Positions 9,509 to 18,609 of a stretch of DNA of 64,000 nucleotides are shown here, piece by piece (positions within the stretch are counted from its first letter, which is position 1; each line of letters opens with the position of its first letter). The notes under the pieces are model-generated. The model saw only the letters and a list, made by a program, of their open reading frames with translations. It was not told the DNA's origin and ran no database searches. The DNA comes from Pseudogracilibacillus auburnensis (GTDB lineage Bacteria > Bacillota > Bacilli > Bacillales > Amphibacillaceae). The stretch covers positions 31,312 through 95,311 of the forward strand of contig NZ_QJJQ01000017.1 in NCBI RefSeq assembly GCF_003201975.1, in the 5' to 3' direction. A program made the position numbers and the translations under genes.

Positions 9509-10669
9509 ATGACAGAAAATAATCAAAATGGGCTTTTCGGTGAATTTGGTGGAAGTTATGTACCAGAAAATTTACAAACAGTATTAGATGGACTTGCAGA
9601 AGCATTTGAAACGCATAAAGATGATCCAGATTTCAAAGAGGAATTCCGTTATTATTTACGGGAGTATGTTGGAAGAGAAAATCCACTTACATTCGCCCAA
9701 AACTTAACGAAAAAAATTGGTGGGGCAAAAATTTATTTAAAGCGTGAAGATTTAAACCACACAGGTGCTCATAAAATTAATAATGCAATCGGGCAAATTT
9801 TACTTGCAAAACGGATGGGAGCTACTCGTGTAATCGCTGAAACTGGTGCGGGTCAACATGGTGTTGCAACAGCTACAGCATGTGCCATGTTTGATATTCC
9901 GTGTACGATTTATATGGGAAAACACGATACAGAGAGACAAGCTCTCAATGTTTTCAGAATGGAATTACTTGGAGCGAAAGTTGTCCCAGTCGAAGCTGGA
10001 CAAGGTAGGCTTAAAGATGCAGTGGATGCGGCGCTTGGTGATTTAATCGAAAACTATCAAACTACTTTCTATTTATTAGGATCAGCAGTAGGACCACATC
10101 CATTCCCAACAATGGTCAAACATTTCCAATCGATCATTAGTGAAGAATCAAAAAAGCAAATTATTGAAAAAGAAGGAAAACTTCCAACCGCAGTTGTTGC
10201 TTGTATCGGTGGTGGCAGTAATGCAATCGGATCTTTCGCACATTATATCGATGAAGAGAATGTTCGGTTAATTGGTGTGGAACCGAAAGAAGCTGCTTCT
10301 ATCACAGAAGGTGTACCAGCAGTCATTCACGGATTTAAATGTTTAACATTGCTCAATGAAGATGGAGAACCTGCTCCAACACACTCCATTGCGGCTGGCC
10401 TTGATTATCCGGGAATTGGCCCCGAACATAGTCATTTCAAAACAACTGGACGAGCAGAGTATGTAACAATTACTGGCGAAGAAGCGTTGAAAGCTTTCAG
10501 AGAGTTATCGCGTGTAGAAGGAATTATTCCAGCACTTGAAAGTTCTCACGCCATTGCTTATACGTTGAGATTAGCAAAAGAACTAGCTGAAGATGATGTG
10601 ATTATTGTAAACTTATCTGGTCGCGGTGATAAGGACGTGGACCAAGTGTATAAAATGGAAAGAGAATAA
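9509..10669 (+). CDS. trpB: Tryptophan synthase beta chain
   Basis: PLP enzyme condensing indole with serine to tryptophan. The 386 residues are standard for TrpB1. The PLP lysine lies in [11 protein letters not shown] (Lys89), the catalytic-loop ETGAGQHG is intact, the phosphate-binding IGGGSNAIG and the C-terminal NLSGRGDKD match the family. AAAGGAG sits 10 nt before the ATG. No trpA or other trp gene is nearby, so it is a stand-alone beta subunit that may use free indole or pair with a TrpA encoded elsewhere. Confidence 0.97.
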   Translation: MTENNQNGLFGEFGGSYVPENLQTVLDGLAEAFETHKDDPDFKEEFRYYLREYVGRENPLTFAQNLTKKIGGAKIYLKREDLNHTGAHKINNAIGQILLAKRMGATRVIAETGAGQHGVATATACAMFDIPCTIYMGKHDTERQALNVFRMELLGAKVVPVEAGQGRLKDAVDAALGDLIENYQTTFYLLGSAVGPHPFPTMVKHFQSIISEESKKQIIEKEGKLPTAVVACIGGGSNAIGSFAHYIDEENVRLIGVEPKEAASITEGVPAVIHGFKCLTLLNEDGEPAPTHSIAAGLDYPGIGPEHSHFKTTGRAEYVTITGEEALKAFRELSRVEGIIPALESSHAIAYTLRLAKELAEDDVIIVNLSGRGDKDVDQVYKMERE

Positions 10670-10675
10670 TCGTTT

Positions 10676-10722
10676 GGCAGGGTGTTACTTTTTGCGCGAA
10701 AAACATTCTGCCTTATTTATTT
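10676..10722 (+). terminator. Putative terminator after trpB
   Basis: GGCAG pairs with CTGCC and the inner GTGTT with AACAT (one G-U), giving an imperfect 11-bp stem with a TTATTTATTT tail starting 7 bp after trpB. The T-run is interrupted. Confidence 0.55.
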
Positions 10723-11121
10723 CTACTATTAGACAGGCTACTCTCATGTCCTTTACAATATAGCTCTTCTTGTATAAATGATTTTCCACCTTGCTATTAT
10801 TCAACATCCTTTTCCTTAAACGACTTTAATAATTCAGCTGTTGACACCCCCTAGCCATCTATACAATCTCACTAATTTTAATCATCTGTTCCAAATGTGT
10901 TTTTTCCAATATCTAAATAATTCCTCATCTCTTTGTAATACGATAGTAAATTTTCTTTTACCTAAAATTAAAAAACGAAAGTATCACGAATTATAGTTGA
11001 AATTCACTCCATCGGTTCAGCTGATGATTCAATTAATCCGCGATTAATCATCGTTCTATTTATCAATGCCTAGCCCCAAAAATTTCAACAAAACAATCGT
11101 AATGTTTCTTCGTTTTATCAT
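10723..11121. other. Spacer with no recognisable feature
   Basis: AT-rich DNA between trpB and the convergent methyltransferase gene. No ORF with a ribosome-binding site, RNA gene or repeat was recognised. Confidence 0.5.
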
Positions 11122-11901
11122 CTACTTTTTTACAGCTGTCCAAATAGTCCATCTATCTTGTTCAACTATATTATTGTCTGATTTAATAGACGTATCGATA
11201 TACCTTTGCAATAATTGTAGTTCCTTATTGTTTAATTCGTGTAAAATGCTTCTTCCCGTTCTTTCACTTAATTCTTTTAATAATTGTTTTTTCTTATCAT
11301 AAACTTTTCTCGTTTCCCACAATGTATATTCCTTTATATCTTTAAATCCAACACACTTAAGGTTGTTGATAACAGACTTACTTGAATGCCTTCGTTGTGT
11401 TTCTATCTCTTGTAATCTTGGAAAAAGCTCAAAGAAATATCCTCTAATGTGTGTTTCATTACCTTGCAACATACAATCTTCCGGAGTACGATCTTGTATG
11501 ATAAAATATCCGTTTTCCTTTAACAATCTCAAAGCTTCCCTAAAGCAAGCTTGTAAATCAGTCAAGTGATGTATTAACGCTCTTTCTAAGACTAAATTAA
11601 ACTGTTCACCTTGTAATCCTGTATGTAAAGCACTTCCATAACTAAAAGATATATTGGGAATTTGTTTACAATTTTCTTTTGCTCCTTGAAGACTTTCTTT
11701 TGAAAAATCAACTCCTGTGACAAAATCTACCCCCATCTCTAAAAGTGCTTTAGAATAAATCCCTCCACCACAACCTACATCAACTGCATGATGGATTTTT
11801 TCTATCGGTATAAGACTCTGTATTGTATTCATCCATGACTCATCCGCAAAACGATTTGTATAAGTAAAGCGATTTTTCTTATCATGAAAATCGATAGCCA
11901 T
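11122..11901 (-). CDS. Class I SAM-dependent methyltransferase
   Basis: A 259-residue enzyme with the seven-strand Rossmann methyltransferase motifs. Motif I is AVDVGCGGGIYSKAL near residue 45, the acidic motif II region is VTGVDFSKESL, and motif IV/post-IV is NLVLERALIHHL with a following REALRLLKENGYFIIQD. It resembles ubiE/COQ5-like small-molecule methyltransferases, but the substrate cannot be read from sequence. The start is the ATG after GGGGGAG at 11901; an upstream in-frame start at 11919 lacks a ribosome-binding site. It stands alone on the minus strand. Confidence 0.88.
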   Translation of the reverse strand: MAIDFHDKKNRFTYTNRFADESWMNTIQSLIPIEKIHHAVDVGCGGGIYSKALLEMGVDFVTGVDFSKESLQGAKENCKQIPNISFSYGSALHTGLQGEQFNLVLERALIHHLTDLQACFREALRLLKENGYFIIQDRTPEDCMLQGNETHIRGYFFELFPRLQEIETQRRHSSKSVINNLKCVGFKDIKEYTLWETRKVYDKKKQLLKELSERTGRSILHELNNKELQLLQRYIDTSIKSDNNIVEQDRWTIWTAVKK

Positions 11902-12025
11902 TTTTCTCCCCCATTTCAAGCATCATTTTAAATTCACATGAACGGAAACCTGTATAACAATAACAAACATCTACCTGATACATACTTAATTCCACATTCT
12001 ATACAGTTTAACCTTCAAAAATCCA

Positions 12026-12511
12026 TTATCTCCATACTTCATTTAAATTGTCCTTATAAAAATTAATTGCCTTTTGATAACTTAAAATTTCATCATCTGA
12101 TGTCGTTTCCATTAAACATGATAGCAATAATTCCATCGCTTTTTGATGTTCTTTTAAGTTGTACAGCGTCATAGAGTAAAATACTTGAATTACTTTGTTT
12201 TCTGGAAACAATTTCATTCCTTTCAAAAAAGTTTCTTGCGATTTTTTATATTCGCCAATCGTTCTGTATGTACTTCCCAATCCGATAATAGCCTTTTCTA
12301 CATCTTTATTAGACAATCCTAAATTGATTGCAGCTTCATAGTAAGGAACGGCTTTTATTTCTTCCCCGAGTACATCAAAACTCCATGCACATTGAAAATG
12401 AATATATGCATCATCTGGAAACTCTTGTACTAGTTTTACCAACAATGTATTCGCTTCCTTTAGCTCTCCTTTTTCCCGTAACTCGATTGCTTTATTGACT
12501 TCTTCATTCAT
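12026..12511 (-). CDS. Tetratricopeptide-repeat protein
   Basis: A 161-residue soluble protein with about four TPR-like helical hairpins, for example residues 3-36 (AIELREKGELKEANTLLVKL), DAYIHFQCAWSFDVLGEEIKA, GLGSTYRTIGEYKKSQETF and VFYSMTLYNLKEHQKAMELL. TPRs are protein-interaction scaffolds; no enzymatic motif is visible. It starts 7 bp after the GNAT gene, so the two are probably one transcript, but no partner can be named. Confidence 0.85.
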   Translation of the reverse strand: MNEEVNKAIELREKGELKEANTLLVKLVQEFPDDAYIHFQCAWSFDVLGEEIKAVPYYEAAINLGLSNKDVEKAIIGLGSTYRTIGEYKKSQETFLKGMKLFPENKVIQVFYSMTLYNLKEHQKAMELLLSCLMETTSDDEILSYQKAINFYKDNLNEVWR

Positions 12512-12518
12512 GTTCTCG

Positions 12519-13064
12519 CTACCCGTCCTTTCTAACTGTAAATTCCATTAACCAGCAGTCGCGGTATATACCTTCATGAAACTCATGCTTCGGTAAAATT
12601 CGTATTTTTTTAAATCCGCATTTTTCATAACATCTTATTGCACGATCATTTGTCATTTGAGGATCCATTATAATTGCATTTGCATGCTTTTCCGTCATTA
12701 AAAATGTGATCATGGATTTTACTAATTTCGTCCCAATCCCTTTGTTCCAATGATTTGTTTCACCAATAAATTGATCCATTCCATATACATTTTCTTTTTC
12801 AAAGTAATCAGTAATATGACTAGTCTCAGGGTTTACTTTATAGTATTGAGCATACCCTATAGCAACTCCTTTGTACTCAACAATGCATCTTGTAGCCTCA
12901 TCTTTTCTTCGATAAAATTTTCCCTCCACTTGATCCAAATGATGAGGATTATCTCTCCCCTCGTAGTATTGAAGAACGAAAGGATTTGTAAGCCACTTTA
13001 CAAGCAATTCCTTATCTTTTTCTTGCAAATGCCGAAGAGTGATGTCCTTATTTTTAAATAACAT
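12519..13064 (-). CDS. GNAT N-acetyltransferase, AAC(6')-like
   Basis: A 181-residue acetyl-CoA-dependent acetyltransferase. The acetyl-CoA loop is NHWNKGIGTKLVKSMI, preceded by MDQFIGE and followed by DPQMTNDRAIRCYEKCGF. This string is typical of the aminoglycoside 6'-N-acetyltransferase-like clade. Membership does not prove drug resistance; many chromosomal members have unknown substrates. The ATG has GAGGTG 5-6 nt upstream. It pairs with the TPR gene downstream. Confidence 0.85.
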   Translation of the reverse strand: MLFKNKDITLRHLQEKDKELLVKWLTNPFVLQYYEGRDNPHHLDQVEGKFYRRKDEATRCIVEYKGVAIGYAQYYKVNPETSHITDYFEKENVYGMDQFIGETNHWNKGIGTKLVKSMITFLMTEKHANAIIMDPQMTNDRAIRCYEKCGFKKIRILPKHEFHEGIYRDCWLMEFTVRKDG

Positions 13065-13222
13065 ATGATCACCTCTTATATTAATCTACTTAATTTTACC
13101 ATATTTTATTAGTAATACTCGAAACAAAACTGTATTATAACAAAGGAATTAAAATAATTGCATTTATGGCCCTTATCAAATTATAATAAATGCAAACTCA
13201 ATTACGTAAAGGAGCATGTAAA

Positions 13223-13846
13223 ATGAATTCTGTTATAGAACAATTTGAAGAAATACCAACTACTGCGATTTCTGATGTACTCAAAGGAATGAACAATGTA
13301 GATCCTGCCATAAAGCCGCTTAAAGAAGCATATAAAATCGCCGGTGCTGCCTACACGGTCAAGCTTCCAGTTGGGGACAATTTAAAACTTTTACAATCTT
13401 TAAAAGAGGCAAAACCTGGTGACATTCTTGTTGTCGATGTAAAAGGTGATACATATAGGGCAATTGCTGGAGACTTTGTCGTCGGGATGATGCAAACATT
13501 GGAGCTCGGCGGACTAGTTGTTGATGGAGTTATACGTGACATTATTGATATAAAAAAGTTAAATTTCCCTGTGTTTTCAAAAGGGACAACGGTATCTTCA
13601 GGTGGGAAAACAGGACCAGGAGAAACGAATGTCCCAATTTCATGTGGTGGTGCATCTGTAAATCCTGGCGATATTATTGTCGGGGATGTTGATGGAGTGG
13701 TCGTAATTCCAAGAGAAAAAGCGGAAGAAGTACTACAAGGAGCAAAAGAAAAATTGGCTTCAGATGATGCACGCGAAGCAAAAATAGCTGGGAATAAAGA
13801 AGAAATTATTAAATATATTGATGGTATGATCGCGAAAAGTAAATAA
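13223..13846 (+). CDS. RraA-family protein (HMG/CHA aldolase-like)
   Basis: A 207-residue protein of the RraA/4-hydroxy-4-methyl-2-oxoglutarate aldolase fold. Signatures are TTAISDVLKGM at the N-terminus, GDILVVDVKGDTYRAIAGDF, the substrate/metal motif GGLVVDGVIRDI, and VNPGDIIVGDVDGVVVIP. Members are aldolases or decarboxylases acting on small oxo-acids; in bacilli many are of unknown substrate. AAAGGAG lies 8 nt before the chosen ATG at 13223; an in-frame ATG at 13190 has none. It is a single-gene unit with its own terminator. Confidence 0.88.
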   Translation: MNSVIEQFEEIPTTAISDVLKGMNNVDPAIKPLKEAYKIAGAAYTVKLPVGDNLKLLQSLKEAKPGDILVVDVKGDTYRAIAGDFVVGMMQTLELGGLVVDGVIRDIIDIKKLNFPVFSKGTTVSSGGKTGPGETNVPISCGGASVNPGDIIVGDVDGVVVIPREKAEEVLQGAKEKLASDDAREAKIAGNKEEIIKYIDGMIAKSK

Positions 13847-13858
13847 TGAGTTTGATGA

Positions 13859-13889
13859 AAAGAAGGTTCTTTGGAAACCTTCTTTTTGT
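13859..13889 (+). terminator. Rho-independent terminator after the RraA-like gene
   Basis: Stem AGAAGGTT/AACCTTCT with a 7-nt loop followed by TTTT, 12 bp after the stop codon. Confidence 0.85.
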
Positions 13890-13990
13890 CGTTAATGATA
13901 GTAAAATAATGATAAAATAAATGAAATCATCTATCTATATGATAATATGAAACAAGAATACCATTAACATATAGGGAAGATATAAAAACC

Positions 13991-14194
13991 GTGAAATCGA
14001 CAGGTACAATACTTTTTATCATAGGATTAATCATGTTTACTATCGGCGTCTACTTATCTGGTGTCTACTACTATTCTGCAAAGTTTGTTCTAATTGGTTG
14101 TATTCTTGCAATTGGTGGTGGGATGCTTGGATGGAGTACATACTTTTTATCATCGGTACGTAACTTAAGCTCTCTCGATAAAGATGGAAAATAA
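13991..14194 (+). CDS. Small two-TM membrane protein
   Basis: A 67-residue hydrophobic protein starting at GTG. Two predicted membrane helices are ILFIIGLIMFTIGVYLSGVY and FVLIGCILAIGGGMLGWSTY, joined by a short polar turn, with a charged C-terminus ending KDGK. The ribosome-binding site is weak (AGGGAAGA, long spacing), so the start is uncertain. No family recognised. Confidence 0.55.
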   Translation: MKSTGTILFIIGLIMFTIGVYLSGVYYYSAKFVLIGCILAIGGGMLGWSTYFLSSVRNLSSLDKDGK

Positions 14195-14240
14195 AACGCC
14201 ATCATCTTAAGATACTATAAATAAACTACTAAGCGCTTGC

Positions 14241-14672
14241 CTATTCATCCAAATCTTGTTTACGTTTTTTTTGAATAAAATATAAAATGGAAAACGAGAA
14301 CAAAAAACAAACGGATAAGATGCCCCCAGCAATGATCGCTTCCATCACAGACCGATCAGGTGATAAAAACAAATACAAAAATGTCATCCCAACGCCGATT
14401 AAGGCTGAGATAAATAATATTTTAGGATAAGAATTTAGAACTGATTTTTTCTTTGGCTCGAAATACTCAAGAGATATGGGCATACTCATCACATTTAATA
14501 CGAGTACCGTTACAATGAGTACAAAAAATAATGGTGATCCAAAAACAGCTTTCCCATCGATGAAATCCTTGACTAAAATAATCGAAATTCCTATTGTTTG
14601 AACCAAAAATGCAACTCGAATAATTTTGAGGTTTTTTATCATTAATCGTTCATCTTTTATTTTTTTTAACAA
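14241..14672 (-). CDS. Membrane protein paired with an HTH regulator
   Basis: About 143 residues with four predicted TM helices, for example IIRVAFLVQTIGISIILV, PLFFVLIVTVLVLNVMSM, ILFISALIGVGMTFLYLFL and IIAGGILSVCFLFSFSILYF, then a basic tail KKRKQDLDE. I place the start at TTG 14672, which has AAGGAG 8 nt upstream. Any longer frame would translate the adjacent intergenic repeat. It lies downstream of a small XRE regulator, the usual bacillar pairing of such membrane proteins, but a repeat element now separates them. Confidence 0.7.
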   Translation of the reverse strand: MLKKIKDERLMIKNLKIIRVAFLVQTIGISIILVKDFIDGKAVFGSPLFFVLIVTVLVLNVMSMPISLEYFEPKKKSVLNSYPKILFISALIGVGMTFLYLFLSPDRSVMEAIIAGGILSVCFLFSFSILYFIQKKRKQDLDE

Positions 14673-14699
14673 ATCATTCACTCCTTTTAATCTTAGAAA

Positions 14700-14965
14700 A
14701 CTTGGCATTCGCTTAAGAAAACACACTGACTGACGAGCCGTTGGGCGATGACAAAGGTGATGTTGCACTTACGACGCATAGGACGTGCTAGTGCAAATCT
14801 TTACGTTGGGACGAGTAATCGCAGTCCCGGGCGTTGCCACACGACGTGGTGTTCTTAGCCAGCGTACGACTTGTTATAGCGGGTAGCTAGTTTATGACGA
14901 AAGAAAAAACACCGATTGGAAAGCCGTTGGGCGATATCAGAGATGATGTTGCGCTTATGTAGTAA
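14700..14965. repeat. Dispersed intergenic repeat element, copy 2
   Basis: Two imperfect direct repeats of about 38 bp (14736-14773 and 14922-14959) both begin AGCCGTTGGGCGAT and continue with GATGTTGC. They flank a core containing AGGACGTGCTAGTGCAAAT, identical to copy 1 at 3903, and a GGGAC/GTCCC hairpin at 14807-14828. The string ACACACTGACTGACGA near 14721 recurs in reverse complement near 23237. The element splits an HTH/membrane-protein pair. Confidence 0.7.
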
Positions 14966-14973
14966 GAAAGGAT

Positions 14974-15174
14974 TTATTCTTTCTTATCTACCCAAAATAG
15001 TTCATCTAACGTTTTGTTTACCGTGTAGCATATTTGTAAACATAACTTTAATGATGGGTTATATTTACCCTTTTCGATCAGGCTAATCGTTTGCCGGGTA
15101 ACTCCAGTCCTCATTGCTAGCTCTGCCTGCGTTAAGTTCGCTTCCACCCTGGCAAGTTTAACTTTATTTTTCAC
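14974..15174 (-). CDS. XRE-family helix-turn-helix regulator
   Basis: A 66-residue single-domain DNA-binding protein: KLARVEANLTQAELAMRTGV, then TRQTISLIEKGKYNPSLKLC, the classic XRE HTH. It ends just after the domain (LDELFWVDKKE), as in the short regulators encoded with a small membrane protein. The start is GTG with AAGGGG about 9 nt upstream. It probably autoregulates and controls the membrane-protein gene downstream. Confidence 0.88.
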   Translation of the reverse strand: MKNKVKLARVEANLTQAELAMRTGVTRQTISLIEKGKYNPSLKLCLQICYTVNKTLDELFWVDKKE

Positions 15175-15549
15175 TCCTATGAACCCCTTCCACTTATTAA
15201 TGTAACATATATATTGAATTATGTAAAATATATATTACTTATTGTTTAATAAAAAACTTTAGTAAATGCACTGATCGCTTCATATTTTAATTTAAGCTTT
15301 TTCAGTGGCTTTACGGAGCTCGAGGGTCGATACAACCGCCACGTTCTGGGACGTCTCATTCTCTTGTCCAACTAAATGCTTTTGTGACGTCATCTACATT
15401 GGTAAAATCCTGTACACGAGTATACCCGCGGAATGAGGAGTTTACTCAGATGCAAGCTAAATAATCGATACGAATAAAATCTAAAATAAAAATAAAATAA
15501 ATAGAATATGGCATCATTTATGGTAAAATTTCTTTAGGAAGGTGAGGGC
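15175..15549. other. Spacer with a fragment of the dispersed repeat
   Basis: No supported gene. Around 15310-15400 a GC-richer segment (CCACGTTCTGGGACGTCTC, then GTGACGTCATC) resembles parts of the dispersed intergenic element. The rest is AT-rich and featureless. Confidence 0.4.
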
Positions 15550-15834
15550 ATGTTATCACTATTACTCGATATATTATTTAATATGATTTTACCATATCGA
15601 ACGAATATTTCAGAAGACGAAATTTGTGAAAATATGAAAGTATTGAAGAAAAATAAGTGGTTTCAAAACATATTAAGGAATGAAAAATATAGACAGTTTA
15701 TTATTCATGATCGGGAAATTCGTAATCTCATTGGAAAATTCAATCATGATAAATTACAAAAGAACCTTTTTCACCAGAAATACGAACGGAAGTTAATGGC
15801 GGCATTAAACCGGAAAAAAATTGTCTATTATTGA
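15550..15834 (+). CDS. Hypothetical small protein
   Basis: A 94-residue, strongly basic protein, preceded by GGAAGGTGAGGG and ended by a clear terminator, so probably real. The first 15 residues are hydrophobic (LSLLLDILFNMILPY); the rest is charged and helical (KVLKKNKWFQNILRNEKYRQ, FHQKYERKLMAALNRKK). No family or domain recognised. Confidence 0.65.
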   Translation: MLSLLLDILFNMILPYRTNISEDEICENMKVLKKNKWFQNILRNEKYRQFIIHDREIRNLIGKFNHDKLQKNLFHQKYERKLMAALNRKKIVYY

Positions 15835-15870
15835 AAAAAGTTTAGTGAACCGGCTCACTAAACTTTTTTC
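15832..15870. terminator. Bidirectional terminator between convergent genes
   Basis: An A-run, the stem AGTTTAGTGA/TCACTAAACT with a 6-nt loop, and a T-run give a perfect 15-bp inverted repeat with U-tails on both strands. It serves the small gene on the left and the FAD oxidase on the right. Confidence 0.92.
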
Positions 15871-15881
15871 ATGCTCTGCAT

Positions 15882-17240
15882 TTATGATTCAAAGATCTTT
15901 CCGGGGTTTAATAAATAATCTGGGTCTAATAATTGCTTAAAGCTTTTCATCACATCAACTGCTACTCCATGTTCAGCTTGCTGATATTTCATTTTGCCAA
16001 TTCCAACACCATGCTCACCCGTACATGTTCCACCAACATCAATTGCTTTTAAAACGAGTTTATCATTCATCCGTTCCGCTTTTTTTCTCTCTTCTTCATT
16101 ATTGGCGTCAAATAAAGACAATGTATGGAAATTCCCATCACCAACATGACCTAAAATTCCACCATGTAAACCTGTTTCCTCGATTAATTCTCTAGCATAA
16201 TGAACTAAATCAGGCAGTTTTGAAATTGGTACACAAATGTCTGTTCCGTAAAATCGTTTTCCTTTTTGATGCCTAAATGCATAGGCCATTTCATGACGTG
16301 CTTTCCATATTTCGTTTCTTTCTTTTGTATTTGTCGCTACACTCCAATGATCACAACCTGCATCTTCCATTAATTCTTTCGCAAGTTCAGCTTGTGCTTT
16401 TGCAGCAGATGTTGCCCCCGCAAATTCAAAAAACAACGAATGCTTAACAGGAAATGAATAATTTCCATAAGCATTTACTTGCTTGATGCTTGAAGCGTCG
16501 ACAAGCTCCATTCGCATCACCGGAATATCGCTCGCTAATATAAGATAAGCTCCTTTTGCACATTCTTCCAATGTTGGAAATGTACATCTTGTTGCAATAA
16601 TATGTTCAGGTATTCCATGCAATTTTAAAGTAATTTCAGTGAAAATTCCAAGTGTTCCTTCCGACCCTGTAAAAAGGCCTGTTAAGTGATATCCTGATGA
16701 TGACTTTTTTGCTCTAGTTCCAGTATGAATGACTCTTCCATCAGCCAATACAATTTCCAAATCTAAAATATTATCACGCATGGATCCATAGCGAACGGCA
16801 GTCGTCCCACTTGCATTCGTAGCTACCATTCCACCAATCGTTGCATCTGCACCGGGATCGATCGGGAAATGCAATCCATGTTTATTAATCTGTTCATTTA
16901 ACTGAATCCGAGTGATACCCGGCTCGACAGTTATCGTCATATCTTCTGGAGAAAAATCGATTACTCGATTCATACGCTCAAAATTAATTGAAATTCCTTT
17001 CTTTAATGGGATAACTTGCCCTTCTAGCCCCGATCCAACTCCAAAAGGTGTAACAGGTATATGGAGTTCACGAGCAATAGCCATAATGGTTTCTACATCT
17101 TTTCTCGTCTCGGGAAAACAAATGACATCAGGTTGTACTGCTTCATGTGCAGACTCATCATGACTGTGTCGATATCGTTCCGCTTCGGATATACTTACTT
17201 TTTCAGCACCGAGCTTTTCTTTTAAACGTTCTACAATCAT
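15882..17240 (-). CDS. FAD-linked 2-hydroxyacid dehydrogenase (GlcD/D-lactate dehydrogenase type)
   Basis: A 452-residue flavoprotein that oxidises a D-2-hydroxyacid such as D-lactate or glycolate. The FAD-binding type 4 domain shows TPFGVGSGLEGQ, GLHFPIDPGADATIGGMVAT, NASGTTAVRYG and LTGLFTGSEGTLGI. The C-terminal oxidase domain has GILGHVGDGNFH and GGTCTGEHGVGIGK, the conserved C-terminal active-site region. ATG at 17240 has AAAGGAG 10 nt upstream; a TTG two codons earlier is too close. No glcE/glcF partners are present, favouring a stand-alone D-lactate dehydrogenase (cytochrome) type. Exact substrate is open. Confidence 0.88.
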   Translation of the reverse strand: MIVERLKEKLGAEKVSISEAERYRHSHDESAHEAVQPDVICFPETRKDVETIMAIARELHIPVTPFGVGSGLEGQVIPLKKGISINFERMNRVIDFSPEDMTITVEPGITRIQLNEQINKHGLHFPIDPGADATIGGMVATNASGTTAVRYGSMRDNILDLEIVLADGRVIHTGTRAKKSSSGYHLTGLFTGSEGTLGIFTEITLKLHGIPEHIIATRCTFPTLEECAKGAYLILASDIPVMRMELVDASSIKQVNAYGNYSFPVKHSLFFEFAGATSAAKAQAELAKELMEDAGCDHWSVATNTKERNEIWKARHEMAYAFRHQKGKRFYGTDICVPISKLPDLVHYARELIEETGLHGGILGHVGDGNFHTLSLFDANNEEERKKAERMNDKLVLKAIDVGGTCTGEHGVGIGKMKYQQAEHGVAVDVMKSFKQLLDPDYLLNPGKIFES

Positions 17241-17421
17241 TTGCAAAAATCTCCTTTAATCAATAACTGGATATAAAGAACCCTTCTAGCAAAAGCGCTA
17301 TTTGGCTAAAAAAAATTCATTTCATATTCCCTTTCTCTTATAAGAGTACCATAAAATACGTGGACTATTAATGATAAGATTGATGAAATGAGCTAATAGT
17401 AAAAAAGCAAAATTGATCGTG

Positions 17422-18507
17422 CTACAACCTAACGTCTAGTTTATTCAGTACATTTTCCGCTTCAGTTATCGTATGTTCCATTAATTGTTGAACTGTTTGT
17501 TTTTTAGCGATTCTTGGACTTTGACCAGACCAAAGTGACATACATTCCTTATCGTTCTCTTTACTGGCAGCTTTACGAATCAATTGTGTTAATGTATTTT
17601 GGATGGGAAATTGCGGAAAAGAATCTTCATGTTCTTTCATTCGCTGGATAAATTCATTTTTAATTCCGCGTGCATATTTTCCAGAAAAAGAGCGAGTGAG
17701 GATCGTTTCATCTTCTTTTCTTTGTAAGATTTCCTCTTTATGTACATTATGTGCTCCACTTTCCTTTGTCGTTAAAAACGCTGTACCCATTTGAACAGCC
17801 TTTGCACCTAGGGCGAAAGCAGCAACGAGCCCACGCCCATCCATGATCCCTCCTGCAGCAATAACAGGAATTGTTACATGATCGACCACCTGCGGAATTA
17901 GTGACATTAAACCGATCATGCTTTCTTCTGTCTCGTTGATGAAATTTCCACGATGACCGCCTGCTTCACTTCCCTGAACGACAACTATATCCATTCCGAG
18001 CCGCTCTATTTCAATTGCCTCGTCCACCGTTGTCGCTGTGCCAATAATAATAATTCCGTTTTGTTTTAATTTTTTTATCATTGATTCTTTCGGCACTCCA
18101 AATGTAAAGGAGCAAACTGGTACTCGTGCTTCTATAATGACTTGGATTTGTTCACGAAAATTGTTTGCCATTGTTTCTGTCGTTGGTAGGGTTGTCGTTT
18201 CTTCTTTGATTAGTAATGATTCATGAAAAAGGTGTAATATTTCTTTCGCATCGTTTACTTCAGTCTTGTTTACAAGAAACTCATTTGGCACAAAAAGATT
18301 TACTCCAAAACTTTTCGTCTTTTTTTGGATTTCCTTCAACTGACTCTTCAATTGATCTCCACTCATATACCCAGCTCCAACCATTCCAAGTCCACCATGT
18401 TTAGAGGATGCAACAACTAGTTCTGTCGTCGTTACCCCACCAGCCATCGGCGCTTGAATAATTGGGTATTCTATCTTCAACAATGTTGTAAGTTCATTTT
18501 TCAACAT
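17422..18507 (-). CDS. Nitronate monooxygenase / FabK-like FMN oxidoreductase
   Basis: A 361-residue TIM-barrel flavoprotein of the 2-nitropropane dioxygenase family. Hallmarks are YPIIQAPMAGGVTTTELV at the N-terminus, GGLGMVGAGYMS, the phosphate-binding VVVQGSEAGGHRG with its conserved histidine, PVIAAGGIMDGRGLVAA and KAVQMGTAFLTTKESGA. Most such bacillar proteins are nitronate monooxygenases, but FabK-type enoyl-ACP reductases look alike. I use the ATG at 18507 with GGGGTGG upstream; the frame extends 33 codons further but over a terminator. Confidence 0.85.
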   Translation of the reverse strand: MLKNELTTLLKIEYPIIQAPMAGGVTTTELVVASSKHGGLGMVGAGYMSGDQLKSQLKEIQKKTKSFGVNLFVPNEFLVNKTEVNDAKEILHLFHESLLIKEETTTLPTTETMANNFREQIQVIIEARVPVCSFTFGVPKESMIKKLKQNGIIIIGTATTVDEAIEIERLGMDIVVVQGSEAGGHRGNFINETEESMIGLMSLIPQVVDHVTIPVIAAGGIMDGRGLVAAFALGAKAVQMGTAFLTTKESGAHNVHKEEILQRKEDETILTRSFSGKYARGIKNEFIQRMKEHEDSFPQFPIQNTLTQLIRKAASKENDKECMSLWSGQSPRIAKKQTVQQLMEHTITEAENVLNKLDVRL

Positions 18508-18571
18508 AAGACCACCCCTTTTTGACGTTACTTTATATTTATTGTAGCTGTAATGATTGCCTTCAACAAAT

Positions 18572-18600
18572 AAAAAAGAGAGATCCATATAGAATCTCCC
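18572..18600 (-). terminator. Rho-independent terminator after gbsB
   Basis: On the minus strand GGGAGAT/ATCTCTC (one G-U) with a 9-nt loop is followed by TTTTTT, about 10 bp after the gbsB stop. It separates gbsAB from the downstream nitronate-monooxygenase-like gene. Confidence 0.8.
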
Positions 18601-18609
18601 TGACATAAA

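Noticed and set aside
14673..14768. N-terminal extension of the membrane protein at 14241-14672
   Set aside because: The extra residues are encoded by the dispersed intergenic repeat; TTG 14672 has the ribosome-binding site.
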